A stretch of DNA of 64,000 nt from Enoplolaimus lenunculus (GCA_030248215.1 JASANG010004062.1:62001-126000); one strand, 5' to 3'. Counted from the first letter of the stretch, positions 11,501 to 24,043 are shown. Numbers and translations are program-made. Notes: generated by a model from the letters alone, not told the origin.

Positions 11501-12470
11501 TTGGCTTCACCCTCAACGGTTGGTTTCACCCCAACGGTTGGCTTCACGTCAACGGTTGGTTTCACCTCAACGGTTGGCTTCACCCTCAACGGTTGGTTTC
11601 ACCCCAACGGTTGGTTTTACCCCAACGGTTGGATTCACCCCAACGTTTGGATACAACTCAACGGTTGGTTTCACACCAACGGTTGGTTTTACTCTAACGG
11701 TGGGCTTCACCCCAACGGTTGGTTTCACTCCAACGATCGTTTTCACCCCAACGGTTGGTTTCACCTCAACGGTTGGTTTCAGCCAAATGGTTGGTTTTAC
11801 CCAACGGTTGACCCCAACGGTTGGATTCACCTCAACGGTTGGTTTCGCTCCAACGACTGGTTTCACCCCAACGATTGGTTTCACCCAAACGATTGGTTTC
11901 ACCCTAACCATTGGTTTCACCCCAACGGTCGGTTTCATCCCAACGGTCGGTTTCACTCACCCTAACGGTTGGTTTCACCCTAACGGTTGGTTTCAACCCA
12001 ACGGTTGGTTTCAGCCCAACGGTTGATTTCACCCCAACGATTGGTTTCACCCCAACGGTTGACCCCAACGGTTGCATTCACCTCAACGGTTGGTTTCACT
12101 CCAACGATTGGTTTCACCCCAACGATTGGTTTCACCCCAACGATTGGTTTCACCCTAACCATTGGTTTCACCCCAACGGTCGGTTTCATCCCAACGGTCG
12201 GTTTCACTCACCCTAACGGTTTCACCCTAACGGTTGGTTTCAACCCAACGGTTGGTTTCAGCCCAACCCCGTTTCACCCCAACGGTCGGTTTCATCCCAA
12301 CGGTCGGTTTCACTCCCCTAACGGTTTCACCCTAACGGTTGGTTTCACCCCAACGGTTGGTTTCACCCCAACGGTTGATTTCTCCCTCAACGGTTGGTTT
12401 CACTCCAACGGTTGGTTTCAGCCCAAGGGTTGGTTTCACACAAACGGTTAGCTTCACCGCAACGGAGGAT
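8512..12470. repeat. 18-bp minisatellite array with higher-order structure
   Basis: The basic unit is ACCCCAACGGTTGGTTTC (18 bp), with GCCCC..TTTT, TACCCC and CAGTCGG variants. About 3.9 kb is filled. Each unit contains CCAACGGTTGG, an 11-bp palindrome with a central G. A 31-bp non-repetitive anchor starting TATAACTTTCACCACTTTAT occurs at 8512, 9323 and 10150, giving superunits of about 811 and 827 bp. The first anchor is continuous with unique left-flank DNA, so the superunit arose by duplication that included the array edge. The right part (about 11400-12470) is more degenerate. Open frames of up to 637 codons occur because the unit is a multiple of three and stop-free in several frames. 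Confidence 0.95.
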
Positions 12471-12514
12471 GTCACCCCCTGGATTAATGCAGCAGCTTGG
12501 TAAAGCGGTTGAAA

Positions 12515-13410
12515 CTGGAAAAAATGCTCAGCACTTGAGCAAAAAGGGATATGTTTCATATTCCTATTAAAAGTATGGTAAACTAGATCAGCACATTCGC
12601 TTGATGTAACCTGGAAAAGTATTAAGAAACAATAGCTGCCAAAATCATGTTAATTATTAATTTTTCTGAAACATATTGCGGACAGCAAAATTTCTGTAAT
12701 ATTTTTTGTAAGAAACAGATGCTTTTCTTGAATGCAAAGCGAAATTATTTCTAAAATGTAGACAGATGTAGCTTGGAATCCATGAATATATATTGAAGTT
12801 CTCTACAAAACGTATTAAATTTACCTATGGCTTTGTATTACCATAGTTAATTGAATTTCATAAGAGCATTGTGTGGCGACATAATGGCTGTTAGAGTTTT
12901 GATGACCAATTTTGTTAGATACTTTCTTGAACAGACGTCACAAAGCGAATCGCAATTGATGCTTTAAAAAGGCTCCACTTATAAGTGACTTTTGAGTTTA
13001 CTCGATTTTTTACCTTAGTGACAAATTATATAAATGCGCATTTCCCACCCGAGTTATTTATCTGTTTCACTGCATAGTCACGACTATTGAAGCTCACGAA
13101 TCGCACCGTATTCTGGCAACATCGATTAACTTGCAAAATCAAAGAGCGGTATACCTCAGTCATGTCTCTGCGACCCTAAGGAATTTCTGAAAATTGGTAA
13201 CAAATCCTGTCAAAAACTTCAATGTTAGAAATAGATTTGCTGTCCGCAAGATGTTTCAGAAAAATTAATAATTAACATGATTTTGGCAGCTATTGTTTCT
13301 TAATACTTTTCCTGGTTACATCAAGCGAATGTGCTGATCTAGTTTACCATACTTTTAATAGGAATATGAAACATATCCCTTTTTGCTCAAGTGCTGAGCA
13401 TTTTTTCTAG
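12515..13410. mobile_element. 896-bp non-autonomous element with 175-bp terminal inverted repeats
   Basis: Positions 12515-12689 are the near-perfect reverse complement of 13236-13410. The arms begin CTGGAAAAAATGCTCAGCAC and CTAGAAAAAATGCTCAGCAC and both end at GCGGACAGCAAA, with only a few mismatches. The 546-bp interior has no long open frame. A foldback or long-TIR DNA transposon is the simplest reading. I could not identify a clean target duplication. Confidence 0.85.
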
Positions 13411-15445
13411 TTATAATTTATGTCTTTCCTGAAACGAAATCTTCGCTACGTCACTGTCAGATTCCATAGTCTATAAAAAGAAACAAAACAATAAACAACA
13501 AACAAACAAACAAACAAACAAAAAACAAACAAAAACAATACAGACAGCACCTGTCATCATAACAAAAATAGGTCTGTCACATGTCGAGATAGAGCAAATA
13601 TATCCCCTCCGAAAATTTCTGGACAGAAAACAGTTGATTTTTGACGCTTTACAACCCACTTTTTAATCGTACAGATCCTTAGAATTTTCTCGCTCACAAC
13701 GCTCGCTCGCAAACAAACTTTTACACCAAAGTTGCCCCCTCCAGAAATACAATTCCGGTACCCACCCCTGACACCAAATCAGCTTTAATTGCCACAGTGA
13801 CACACCACCCGCTCACCTTAAAACCAATTCTGGTTTTGTTCACAATTCAAACCCAACGACATATTATCCATCATATCTTTGAATATTTAAAAATTTGAAA
13901 TGTTTTCAAATTTTCAAAAAATAAATTTTAATAATAGCTAAAATCGTATTAGACCTATACCAATCGGCGGATAGATAGCCTTTTCGTTCAAAGCTCCAAC
14001 GCACCATTTTATTAATTGATAATTTCAGCAGTCATTGATAATAGACCGACACTAGCGTATCCAGAGGTGAAACAGTACACTCTCCGGCGCAAAATTTTTT
14101 CTGATGGTCAAATTTCTACCTTACAATTTTCCAACTCAGAAAATGGGTACAAAAATAGCAAGCATACAGTAGTAAAATTGCGTTTCATAACATTTTTGCC
14201 AGCCCAGCCCGCACACCCACCGCCCCGTCAGAAATTTCTTTTGAATCCGCCGCTGCAGACAGATACTATATTAATATTAGTCCACGCCTATAAATTGTTT
14301 TGCTCAAACATTGGGTCGGATGAAACGCTTCGGAAATATACACCGTACAAAAACACTAGATGTAATGGACAAAGCCGAATTATGCTTATTCTACAGAAGC
14401 CTAGCTTTCACGATTTTTGGTCTCTGCCAGTCTGACCATTGGTTGTTCAGCTTAAGAGCCGGCCGTATTTTTAAACACGTATTCCCTCGAACAACAAACC
14501 ATTTTGTACGAGAATTAACAGTTTGTCACGTCCGTAGCCAGCTCACCTTGCCAGCGATAGCTAAACATTTTCAGGAAGAGCGTACATCGTTTCTCGTAGA
14601 CTACGGCATTTTTCCAATTATTTTGAGCATATGAAGATAGTTTCACTCTTATATTTGTAAAAATTGCGGCGTGTAGCTTAACTTCAAATGCAAACCTTAC
14701 CTGATAGTGATAGTCCATGATTAAACAGAGTATACCATGAGCAACGCAGCGCTCGCTGTGAATGCAGAAAAATGCGAAATGCGCAAAATATACTAAGACG
14801 TGAGCACCCCCTCGGATCCCAGAGTCAAGCTCCAATTGCTGCAACGACGTAACCCGGCCAGGTACCACAAGAAACACCCCTTCGATATTTTTATAACACG
14901 TGACTCCCTTTGCAACGATCTTGGCTATACGCATGCTTAGCTGAATTGTGATGGAAAATGCCTTCTACCTGCAGAGTCTCTCGAGGGTTCTAAATTATCA
15001 CGGTGATGCATGTGCCCCAAAAATGGCCGAGTTTTCAAAATTTTTTGCATATTTGAGCTTCTGACCCTACTGATCAGATCATTTCAAACGCCCAAGTTGG
15101 AATTTTTCATAAATTCGACTTTATAATATAACGGTTATTTGACCATAATCCGGTAACCAACTGGTAAATTGAGGCAAAATGTAGTGATCAACATCAGATT
15201 CGCAAGCCACGCCCGAATGATATTTAATTTGTTTAACTTTTTGACAAAACATTATTTTGTGTCAAACCTTAGGATTTGAAGAAAGAAAACGAATTTTCCT
15301 AAAATTCAAGTTTGGCTGTGAAATGACCATGCGGAGATCGTGAGAACAGCACATAGGCTCAAATATGCAAAAAAAAATTTTAAAATCCGACCACTTTTGG
15401 GCAAACTCCAGCTGGAGGATAATAACGGAAAAGACCCCAAAACCA
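13411..15445. other. Intergenic DNA with an AAAC microsatellite
   Basis: An AAAC-rich simple repeat lies at about 13484-13535. Two open frames at about 14311-14634 (plus) and 14515-14934 (minus) overlap each other. They have no recognisable family or clear splice sites and run into a left-end fragment of the G-family repeat at about 14528-14590. Nothing here is supported as a gene. Confidence 0.4.
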
Positions 15446-15610
15446 GGCCCGTAGCCAGCTTACCTGGCTAGGGGGTTAAAAAATTTTCAGAAGGAGTATT
15501 CAACGGTTTTTACTGACTTGCAAGCAAGGTTGAAAATTTTCTAGAGGGGGCCAAAATTTTTCTAGGGGGGCTGAGCCCCACCCCAGGCCCTCCCTTGGCT
15601 ACGGCCCGCC
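15446..15610 (+). repeat. G-family short interspersed element, full copy
   Basis: This clean reference copy begins GGCCCGTAGCCAGCTTACCT and ends CCTTGGCTACGGCCC, so the ends are inverted repeats of about 11 bp. Its internal blocks are TTTTCAGAAGGAGTATTCAA, CAAGCAAGGTTGAAAATTTT and GGGGCTGAGCCCC. Confidence 0.8.
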
Positions 15611-15807
15611 AAAAAATCATATATTATTGAGCACGCGTCCTAAATTTATAATTCTAATCATATAACAACTTATGAATATTAACATTTTAATCAAAATCCA
15701 AAAAAGCCGACAATAATTTATATCCATAAGCATGCCAGTCTTTCCAGGAGGGACTACGACCAAGGTGCAACCGGAATTACAATTCACCGTAACCAGAATT
15801 CCGGTTG

Positions 15808-15973
15808 CACGCGCAGCCAGCTCACCTTGCTGGGGGGGGGGCTAAAAATTATCCAGTCGGGACATACAAGGCATTTCGATGACTTACAAGCAAGATTCAA
15901 AATTTTCGAAGGGGGCGAAAATATTTCCAGGGAGGCTGAACCATCTTGGCCGCCCTCTGGCTACACGGGCACG
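15808..15973 (+). repeat. G-family short interspersed element
   Basis: The copy runs from CGCGCAGCCAGCTCACCTTG and a nine-G run to CCCTCTGGCTACACGGGC. Just upstream (about 15757-15805) lies a small inverted repeat with GCAACCGGAATT and AATTCCGGTTGC arms, probably a remnant of a different element. Confidence 0.7.
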
Positions 15974-18644
15974 GGCTGCGATTCATTTTCCGCTAATATT
16001 ATGTCACAACGCTTGTTTCGTATCAAAGAGCGTCAAAAAATATTAGTTTACTAGTTAATTACTCAAGAACTGAACGGCCCAAAAAGCCTGCATTTATCAG
16101 ACCTCCCCCGTGGCTCATACGCACCTATAATTCAATACAAACAGAGGCAACGGGCACACGAACATATATAAATCGATTCCTCCCCAAAAACCTTTAGAAT
16201 ACCGTTCAAGAAAAACGATTTTTTGACATTAATTAATACCTCAAACAGTAGCTACCACTGACAGATCCAAGGAACGCCACCCAGGCGTAGCCCCCCACCC
16301 CCTAACAGAAATCAATACCAAAATTTCGTTCCAATTTAGTACTACAATTGCGCTTTAGTTTCTTGCTCGCTTCGCCCACAACCTGTTTCTCTATATCGCG
16401 AGGTCTCGCCCATCAGAATTTTCAGAATCAACATCTACTCGCCACACCCCTACAAAGCAACATCGCCGCCTCCATATGATATTCTCCGATATGTAAAACA
16501 CTCAATATAGTATATATATACATCGTCACAAGCTTATTCCGGGTATATACAACTTTTAAGAGTTTCATTAGCCTGATTTGTAATAAAAAACGGCGGCTCT
16601 GTTCTATGCCTATGCTATACGAGAGAGAAAGAGACTACGTACCGCCAACGAGAAGTATGCCTGTGCCTGCCGCTGCCGCCGCTGTGCCCTTTTCAAACTA
16701 TCCCGTCACTTTATAGCTCTCAGTCATAGACCCGCACGCTCTGTGTAAATGTATCTCATTCCAGACGATTTCAAATCAACCCTGACTGACGTATAGACAC
16801 CCAGATAGACACACACATAACCGTATAGACACACACATTCCAGACGAACATAAAGTATAGACACACATGTAAACAGAGAAAAAATGCAATGATGAATGGT
16901 TTTAGACAAACTTTAAAACAAATAATACCGTAGCAGAGGATCCAAAGGGGGCATAGTCTAACCCGTCCCCCCTCAACAAGCCCCAAAATCGAAATTGTGT
17001 AAAAATTAACTAGAGTCGGCTTATCGGTCACTAATCTGATCGCTAACTAGCTGTATTCTGCGGCCACCGTTTCCATCAGAAATTGCTAGCTCCATCGCTG
17101 AATGTGGGGTAGTAAGCTCATCCCATTAAAAATTACGCCATGTAAAACGATTAAAGCAAGAAACCTTGAATACCGAACCACCCTCCTGGCGCTCAAGGGT
17201 CCATGACCGCTCAACATCCGCTTAAACATATAAGTCTCACCACATCAATTTTTAGCCCCCTAACACGGTAACTTCTTAATGTATTTAGCACACATATTTA
17301 TATTTTATACATTGACGAGACACAAGACCTTGTCAAACATACATATTCATCTTGTTCTTTATGTATGTGTTTATTATAAGTTTGATTTTCCGAGATAGTA
17401 CACACATATCAACATAAACTTACTGATTTGTGTGTCTAAATGTTGCCAATTATTCTATATACACAAGCTTTAATATGTATATAAAAAATGAGACGACCGT
17501 CATCAATAAACATTCAATATCACTTCGGTTACGCGATGTATATATATGTTGTAGATCAATCTGCTATTCAGGCCAAACTACATACCTAAAGCTTGTCAGC
17601 GTTTTTAAACTATAGCTGTGAGGTTTGCGGTTTGCTTAGTCTTCTACCCAGACAAAAATTTCACCCAGAACACACAAACATGGTGATCACTTAGCGACAC
17701 AGGCTAGAGAGAGCTGACAGCCTTCATAGTGTCTGCTCAGTGCAAGCGCCAAGCAGACACGGTGCACACGACTGCCAAAGCGTACTCTAGGGGCAAATCC
17801 TAAAAGGGGTAGATGGATTTTCCCCCGTGAAATTTGTGGATAAAGAAAACAGGTACTTTGACAGGCTAATCCTGCAGACTGTCAGTAAAATATTCTCGCT
17901 CACTACGCTCTCAAAATAACTTTCAGACGTGGTTATCTGAACTAAAATCCTGGTTACACTACTAACTCTGTCTGAATGCGGTAAAGGTAATATATTAACA
18001 TTAGCCGAATATCCGAAATTTATATATAAGACTACGTGTGTGTGTGCTTTGTTTGGAAAAATATAAAAGTCCAGATATCGCTCACTTTATATCTTCAACT
18101 CAAGCGACTACTGGCTCGATGAATATATGTTTCTTGATATTGATTCTCGGGGCTGTTGCTTTTCAAAACTTGATAGTTGTAGTTGACACATAAAATGACG
18201 TCAACGTTCAGTGTATAAAACCAGTATAATGATGATATTCGCGGATTAAGCCAAAGTACTAGCTAACATTATTTAGTAGTAATATTAATTATGAGATTAC
18301 AGTTAACACGGGCTTGTGTGTCTGATTTCAAAATAACACACACTAGGGGTATACCGGCGTTGCAACACGTAGTAAATATTGTTGGAACAGGAATTGAATT
18401 TCTGCATGAATTCGGGCCGGAACAGAATTGCCGTATGAATCCTCACCGAATTACTGTTGCACTTTTCAAAGAACTTACCAAAAAATGGGTTAAGCAAATT
18501 TTAAGCTATTTCATCGTCAAGTTGCGAAAACATATCTGAAACAGTTTATTAACCAAATTGAACTAATTGCAAAAACACTCATTTCGAAATAAACAAAGGG
18601 GCCTCCGCATTTCGCAGAATGAACAACATAATCCATTAATCTCA
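15974..18644. other. Intergenic DNA; possible coding tail at 16.6 kb
   Basis: Mostly AT-rich. On the plus strand a frame open over about 16510-16713 ends in an alanine/proline-rich stretch and a TAG stop near 16711-16713. Its composition looks more like coding DNA than its surroundings. No partner exon or family is recognised, so it stays a candidate only. Confidence 0.25.
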
Positions 18645-18795
18645 GTATGGGTGGTTCAACCGGACAGCTCCCACCTGGACAATTTTTGGACCACCTTTGA
18701 AAAGTTTCAAACTTGCATGTAAAACATCGTAAACCTTTGTATGTTTCTCTTCGAAAATTTTCCAACGCCCTGACAAAATTAGCTGGCTACGTGTT
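18645..18795 (-). repeat. G-family short interspersed element, diverged
   Basis: A reverse-oriented copy. It ends AAAATTAGCTGGCTACGTG and contains the family's TTTCAAACTTGCATGTAAA-like block. Confidence 0.6.
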
Positions 18796-18868
18796 TGTTG
18801 AATAAACACCATATGAAAGTTATCTGCAATCACGTCTTCAGATACATGTTAAGCTGCCAGTGCCAATT

Positions 18869-19252
18869 CAGGGTTCCAACAGGAACTAAATTTTGCCGAA
18901 ACAGGAAGATGAACAGGAATTGACTTTTTATGCAGGAACCGGAACAGGAAAAGGAACAGGAATTTGAATAATTTTCATCACAGAGTTGCTGTTGGACTTT
19001 TTAGCAAACTTGTCAAAGGTTTGCGAAAACACATCAGGAACAATTTGGTAACAGAATTGAACTGGGTACAAAAACACTAATGGTGACATAAAAAATTTCT
19101 AAAGACAAAGTTTCCAATATTTAAATGATTGTGAATAATTTGCGACAATACCGTAAAAATTCTGTTTTCTGCATCTTTGAACGGAAGAACAGGAACAGGA
19201 ATTGAATTTTTGCATGAATTCCGGTCGAAACAGGAATTCCGGTTGAACCCTG
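18869..19252. mobile_element. hAT-like non-autonomous element (CAGGGTTCCAAC ends)
   Basis: It begins CAGGGTTCCAACAGGAA and ends CCGGTTGAACCCTG. These are inverted CAGGG-type ends typical of hAT elements, and the interior is rich in ACAGGAA words. No coding frame for a transposase is present. The 8-bp flanks do not match clearly. Confidence 0.7.
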
Positions 19253-19697
19253 GCCGATCGGTTATTAATATAGCTGGATTTTCTACGGATTATACCTTTA
19301 TAGTAAAGCTGGAGTTCCCCGTATGCGTATTTTGGGCAATTTTCCAGCATACTTTGTTTGCAATACTTTCACAGCACATAGACGGCATTGTTGTATAATT
19401 AGAAAATATACATACAGATTTTTATGCATTCGCTAACACTTTGGCGCATTGCGCAAAATTGGACGACTATAATATACTATAACCAGGAGCCGTAATCTCA
19501 ATTGTGCTTACAACCTATACCTACCATTCCGTTATAAATAGCGTTTCAAAGAAACAAATTATAACAGCGACAAGTTCCCAAATCTACACAGCAGTAATAT
19601 GGCAAACTGCTAAAAATCTAATAATTCTTTTGCTTCAGAATTCTATTATTCGAAAGTAAGAGTTCGTGTCACCAACTACTGATATGTGTTATGGTAT

Positions 19698-19872
19698 CAC
19701 GACAGTTCGTCACCTGTCAACTCGTCGCTCAACAACTTGTAATTCGAAATTTCATCGACTCGACAATTCATCGCCGATAATTATGCTGACGTTTAGGCTT
19801 AGGATTACGTTTAGATCTATGCATTTGGTTTTACGACACTGTTGGATGAAAAGGGGTCGGGCGACGAATTGG
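19698..19872. repeat. D-family MITE
   Basis: It starts CACGACAGTTCGTCACCTGT and repeats CGACAATTCATCGCC inside, then has a TTTAGGCTTAGGATTACG core and a GGGCGACGAATT right end. It matches the copies at 5218 and 37411. Confidence 0.6.
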
Positions 19873-21333
19873 TGTACACTCGTGTTAAACTTGAATGAGA
19901 ATACGGGCACAAGTTTGCTATCAATACGTGGCCACAAAGGCCACAACCCGCCCCCAAAAAACAGTATAACCAGTACTGATCGTGGTTAATGGGTTAGTGC
20001 TCCGGAGCCCCCCTGGCAGTCGGTCGGTCAGTGTGGAATGAAGACGTTCAGAACGGCGTATGGGCCGTGTTATCGCTATATTATATTAGTGCCTCATGTA
20101 CTTTGTCCAGCAGGCAAAACGTTTTATTTGTACTAACACGTCAAATTCAACAAATTTCAATAAATTCGTTGGAACAACACAATATTAAAAGTTGTAAAAT
20201 TAGTTTTCAATTCAGAACGATGGGGTCCACTTCATTGTACACCCTCTGCCCAAACAATGTGGGGGTTGGTCCCCCCAGACTCCCACCCCTCGGCGGCTAC
20301 GCCTAGGCTGGATTATATAGTCAAGCATATACTAGAGCTTATTGAATATCCGAAAATGTGTGAATATTGCACGTAGTATCCACAATTAATAAACTGCTAG
20401 TACACGTAGTTGAACATATGTGTAACTGGACTAAAGCTTTTCTGGCTGGACCTAAATTAAATTGTTGCCTTAACCCCTCATATTAAATGAACGAGGTTAA
20501 AAACTGTTTTTTGAAAAGATGTAGTGCTTTGCAGATATATAAATGCTCATCAGAAACGATGGGTATTATCAATGCATACAGCATTAATTTGCATACGCAA
20601 CGTAAGTAAAAATTTGTTGGAACTCTGACTTGACCAAAATACGTCTGTCTGTGTGCGTTCCAGCTTTAATATATAGATTAAAACGGTGCGAGGCTTTCAA
20701 TCAAAACTTATAGAAAAGTTTACGAAGTGGCCACTGAGAGAATTGCATTGAACGAATAACTTTGCAACCAGGGGCTCTACAGGCTTAAAATGGCACTGCT
20801 GAACTCAGCGCGTCGAAATCTATAAAATAAGCTACTTTTCATTAAATTCCTAGTGGTGTCCATACTCCGTACGTCTGCCTCATTTTCCAAGGACCCTGCC
20901 ACAGCCTAGCCGGGCCCCTAGCCAAGAGGCGGCCAGGATTTCTAAGTTTTAATTCTGACAGTAGTATATACTTGTCTAAATAAATTCAGAAATACTTTTT
21001 TATGTCAGACACTGGCGGATCCATGACAGGGACCAAAACTAAAACTTTGTGGTAAGATTTAGCACTAAAATTGCGTATCGTGCGGCGAACCCACGTCAAA
21101 ATTTCTGAATCTGCCATTTATGTAGAAGTAATAGTCAACCTTATGTTTAAACCGCAATGTTTTCTCGACAGGAAATATATATTGATAAATAGATATACCT
21201 CACAGGCGCAGTGGAGCGGCAGGAATACGGCCGTTTGCCCCCTTTCAACTGACAACCAAAAAATTTATAAAATTGGTTGTTTATGTAATTTTCTGACACT
21301 GGTACGTCTAAAAAATTTCGCCTGTTTAGAAAC
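19873..21333. other. Intergenic DNA
   Basis: There is no supported gene. The part at 21011-21117, ACTGGCGGATCCATGAC to ATTTCTGAATCTGCC, resembles the CGGATCC-ended repeats seen at 25082-25255, 26150 and 46566, probably another short hAT-like family. Confidence 0.4.
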
Positions 21334-22007
21334 CACACACAAAATAAATTGTCTTAAAATTTGAAGACTCCTACTTTCTTATATTTTGAAGACATAAATG
21401 TCTTGTATTTCAAACATTAATAGCCTTAAACAGCTCAGAAATTCGGTTCTTAAATGTTTAAAACACAAATGTAAACGTTTTATATTCAAGAAATTGCCCG
21501 TTGCCAAATTTCTAAGACACAAATTTCTTCTTTTCAAGAAATAAGTTGTCTTTTATTCAAGAATTAATTTTCTGATTTTATGTATGTAAAAAGTTGCTCC
21601 GTTTATATTCTTAAAAGTGTATATAAATAATCGAATTTCAAAGGTATTTCGGGTTGAGCTCATGCTCCCCAAACCTAAGTTCACGTCTTGAACGTATCTT
21701 AGGTTGTAAAATTAGAGTATTGGGTTGCGCTTTAGCCCCCTATAGCCCCCTATTTTGGAGTCGGTTGCCATGGCAAATTTCTGTGCTTTATTTCCGACAT
21801 ATTTGTCTAATATTTCAGAAATATTTGTCTTAATCGTTCATAAAACAAAGTCTTAAATTTAAGACATTTAAATGTGAAAAATTTTAGACTAATATTTCTG
21901 AGAATGTTAAGAAATAAAAGTCTTGAATTCAATTCATATATCAAGACATAATTGTGTTAAACTTCAGACAATATTTCTTGAATACAAGACAATGTGTTTT
22001 GTGTGTA
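21334..22007. mobile_element. F-family DNA element, short form
   Basis: The ends ACACACAAAATAAATTGTCTT and the complement of AAGACAATGTGTTTTGTGTG form imperfect inverted repeats. AAGACA and TGTCTT words recur many times just inside both ends. Left and right parts match 50269-50620 and 51770-52090, where a longer copy sits in the fucosidase gene. No open frame of note occurs inside. Confidence 0.75.
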
Positions 22008-22226
22008 CCTTTAATGCAAATATTGACAACAGCTCTCGCAGGACATAAAAACAATTACCCTCCTTGTAAATTAACCCTACCCGTATAAATTTTTTCTCGC
22101 TAGCAAAATTCTGGTTGTGCCGCTGGTAAACATAACCAGATTTACCACCTTAAAGCATAGAAAATGTGAAAAACAAGGAAACTATATACCACGTTCGAGC
22201 AAAATAGCATAAACAGTAGTCTGCAT

Positions 22227-22310
22227 ATATATACTTATATATGTATATATAATATATCTATTTATATATATATAGGATATATATGTATGTATATATGTGT
22301 ATACATAAAA
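22227..22310. repeat. TA-rich microsatellite
   Basis: A run of TATATA and TATGTATATA words with few interruptions. Confidence 0.75.
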
Positions 22311-22685
22311 AACACATTTAGTGCCACAACATAAACCTAACAGTACCACGGCGAGCCAATCACTAAAAACACTCCTGCTGTAGATATATATATACGAGTC
22401 ACGGGACCATATACAAGGGGAGAGCAAGAAAAAACATATTCCCTCCTGAAAATTCTAAAGGCATCAAGGCAACTTTTACAGACTTCAAAACAACCGTATT
22501 CGATCCTTGATGTCAAATTTAATCGTTTACTTGAGGTGAGGTTTTATAACCTTCCCGAACCAAAATCTTGGCTCTCGCTCCTCTTGTGACCCAGGATGTT
22601 TACTATAGTTTCTACGGCCCACAAGAACGCAGGGAAAATAGTCTGGAAAAATGTTTAATGCCAATTTTAGTGCTTTTGCAATTTT

Positions 22686-22854
22686 GGTTAATATTACTTT
22701 TTGGGTAGTAACAGTAGATTAATCATATACTTAAGCTTAAGCCTAAGCTGAAGCGTTGATAAAAGTTTTCCTAAGCAAAAAGTCTAGAATCTATTAAGCC
22801 TACTCTTTTACGGACCCACCAGAACCTGGGACGGCGGTAAAACTAACATGGGCA
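22686..22854 (-). repeat. TTAGGC-core MITE with exact 8-bp target duplication
   Basis: TTACTTTTTGGG-end class. It is flanked on both sides by gcaatttt (22678-22685 and 22855-22862). The internal TAAGCC tract is short, and the AAAAAGTCTAGAATCTATTAAG block marks the family. Confidence 0.85.
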
Positions 22855-23674
22855 GCAATTTTCCTCTTTATCTAAAAGCCGGCGCCTTCGGTTCCGCTCT
22901 CTTATAAATTAATGGTACTCGTCCACGTCAGAAATTTGTGGATCCGCCTCCAGTCCTGGACCATAAGTGTTCGCCGTTCCTTGGCTATAGAATTTTTCAG
23001 AATATCATTGCTCGACATACAGACAGGGACCGTTTGTTGCAGTCCAAAACGTTTGTATACGAACCAAATGACACAAAGGAAATTTTAGGTAAAAATGATA
23101 AGCATTGACATATTCCTAATATTGCGTCTGGTTCTCTGGTCTCATTTGGTTCGCAAGGTCGAGGTTTCTTTGACTGTTATGTATTGCGCCCAGCGTATGC
23201 GTGTCACCCAGCGGCAGATTGAAAAAATCCCTAATAGCCGAAGACGTGTGTGATATAAATAGTGCAAAAGCTCACGAGCGAAGCTAGCAAGAAGCCAGAT
23301 GTATATTTATTATTTAGCATTAAAATCTAAACAACAAATTTTGGTTTTGATTTTAGTTGGGAAGGGGGGCTATACCTGCTATGGCCACCCCGTTGAATTT
23401 AATAGAGTGTTCTCGGCGTTTTGCGATCAGCCGAAGCGCCCCGGTGATTGGCTCAAATTTGAAGACAACATAAATGAAACATATAGTTTTGGTTTGATTT
23501 CAAAATCTAACCAATCACAACAATGGGCGCATCGAGAATTACAATACGAAACTACTTGAAGAAAATTGTGGCCCTACCATAGAAAATGTGATTTCGAGCA
23601 TATATAAATGTAAAGGTTCAGAATTAAATAATTGCAAATATTTTTCATGTTTAATTGCAAAAACGAAACAAAAC

Positions 23675-23857
23675 GGCACATGTAAAGATGAGGGGCGGAA
23701 CGTTTTTCTGAAGGACTACAATAGAATATGCTTAAACATTAGACTAATATTTTTTATGCTTAGGCTTAGGAATAAACTTATTCTTACGTTTAGGCTTTAT
23801 GCTTTGGCTTAGGAATATGCTTATAATACTGTTCCGGCCCTGTTTTTTACATTGGCC
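23675..23857 (-). repeat. TTAGGC-core MITE with exact 8-bp target duplication
   Basis: GTAAAG-end class. It starts GGCACATGTAAAGATGAGGG and ends CCTGTTTTTTACATTGGCC. The sequence aacaaaac lies directly on both sides. The right flank, aacaaaacaaagtcagaa, is also the right flank of the copy at 31154-31375. Confidence 0.85.
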
Positions 23858-23882
23858 AACAAAACAAAGTCAGAATGTCTTG

Positions 23883-23951
23883 ACTCAGTTTGTGTAGTCA
23901 GGAAAGTCTATTTCCGAGAGATTCAATTTGACTCCCCATTTTTTACAGTGT
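23883..23951. repeat. E-family foldback element, right half
   Basis: Only the right half remains, ending in ATTCAATTTGACTCCCCATTTTTTACAGTG. Full copies of this TA-flanked foldback family are at 35276, 52209 and 53663. Confidence 0.65.
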
Positions 23952-24043
23952 AGTGAGTGTGGAACATTGGTCAAAGGGTATGGTCGTACCGGGCCAACAG
24001 GCCATGACACCCAGCAATACGAAGACAAAGAGACTACACTACA

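Noticed and set aside
8407-12451. Open frames of up to 637 codons giving PTVGFT, LVSPQR or WFHPNG repeats
   Set aside because: The 18-bp unit is a multiple of three and stop-free in several frames on both strands. No splice sites, start context or flanking unique coding sequence supports a protein.
8512-12470. CRISPR-like array
   Set aside because: The units are contiguous 18-mers without unique spacers, and the window is eukaryotic.
14311-14934. Two opposing frames of over 100 codons
   Set aside because: They overlap on opposite strands, show no motif, use non-ATG or weak starts and run into a G-family repeat fragment.
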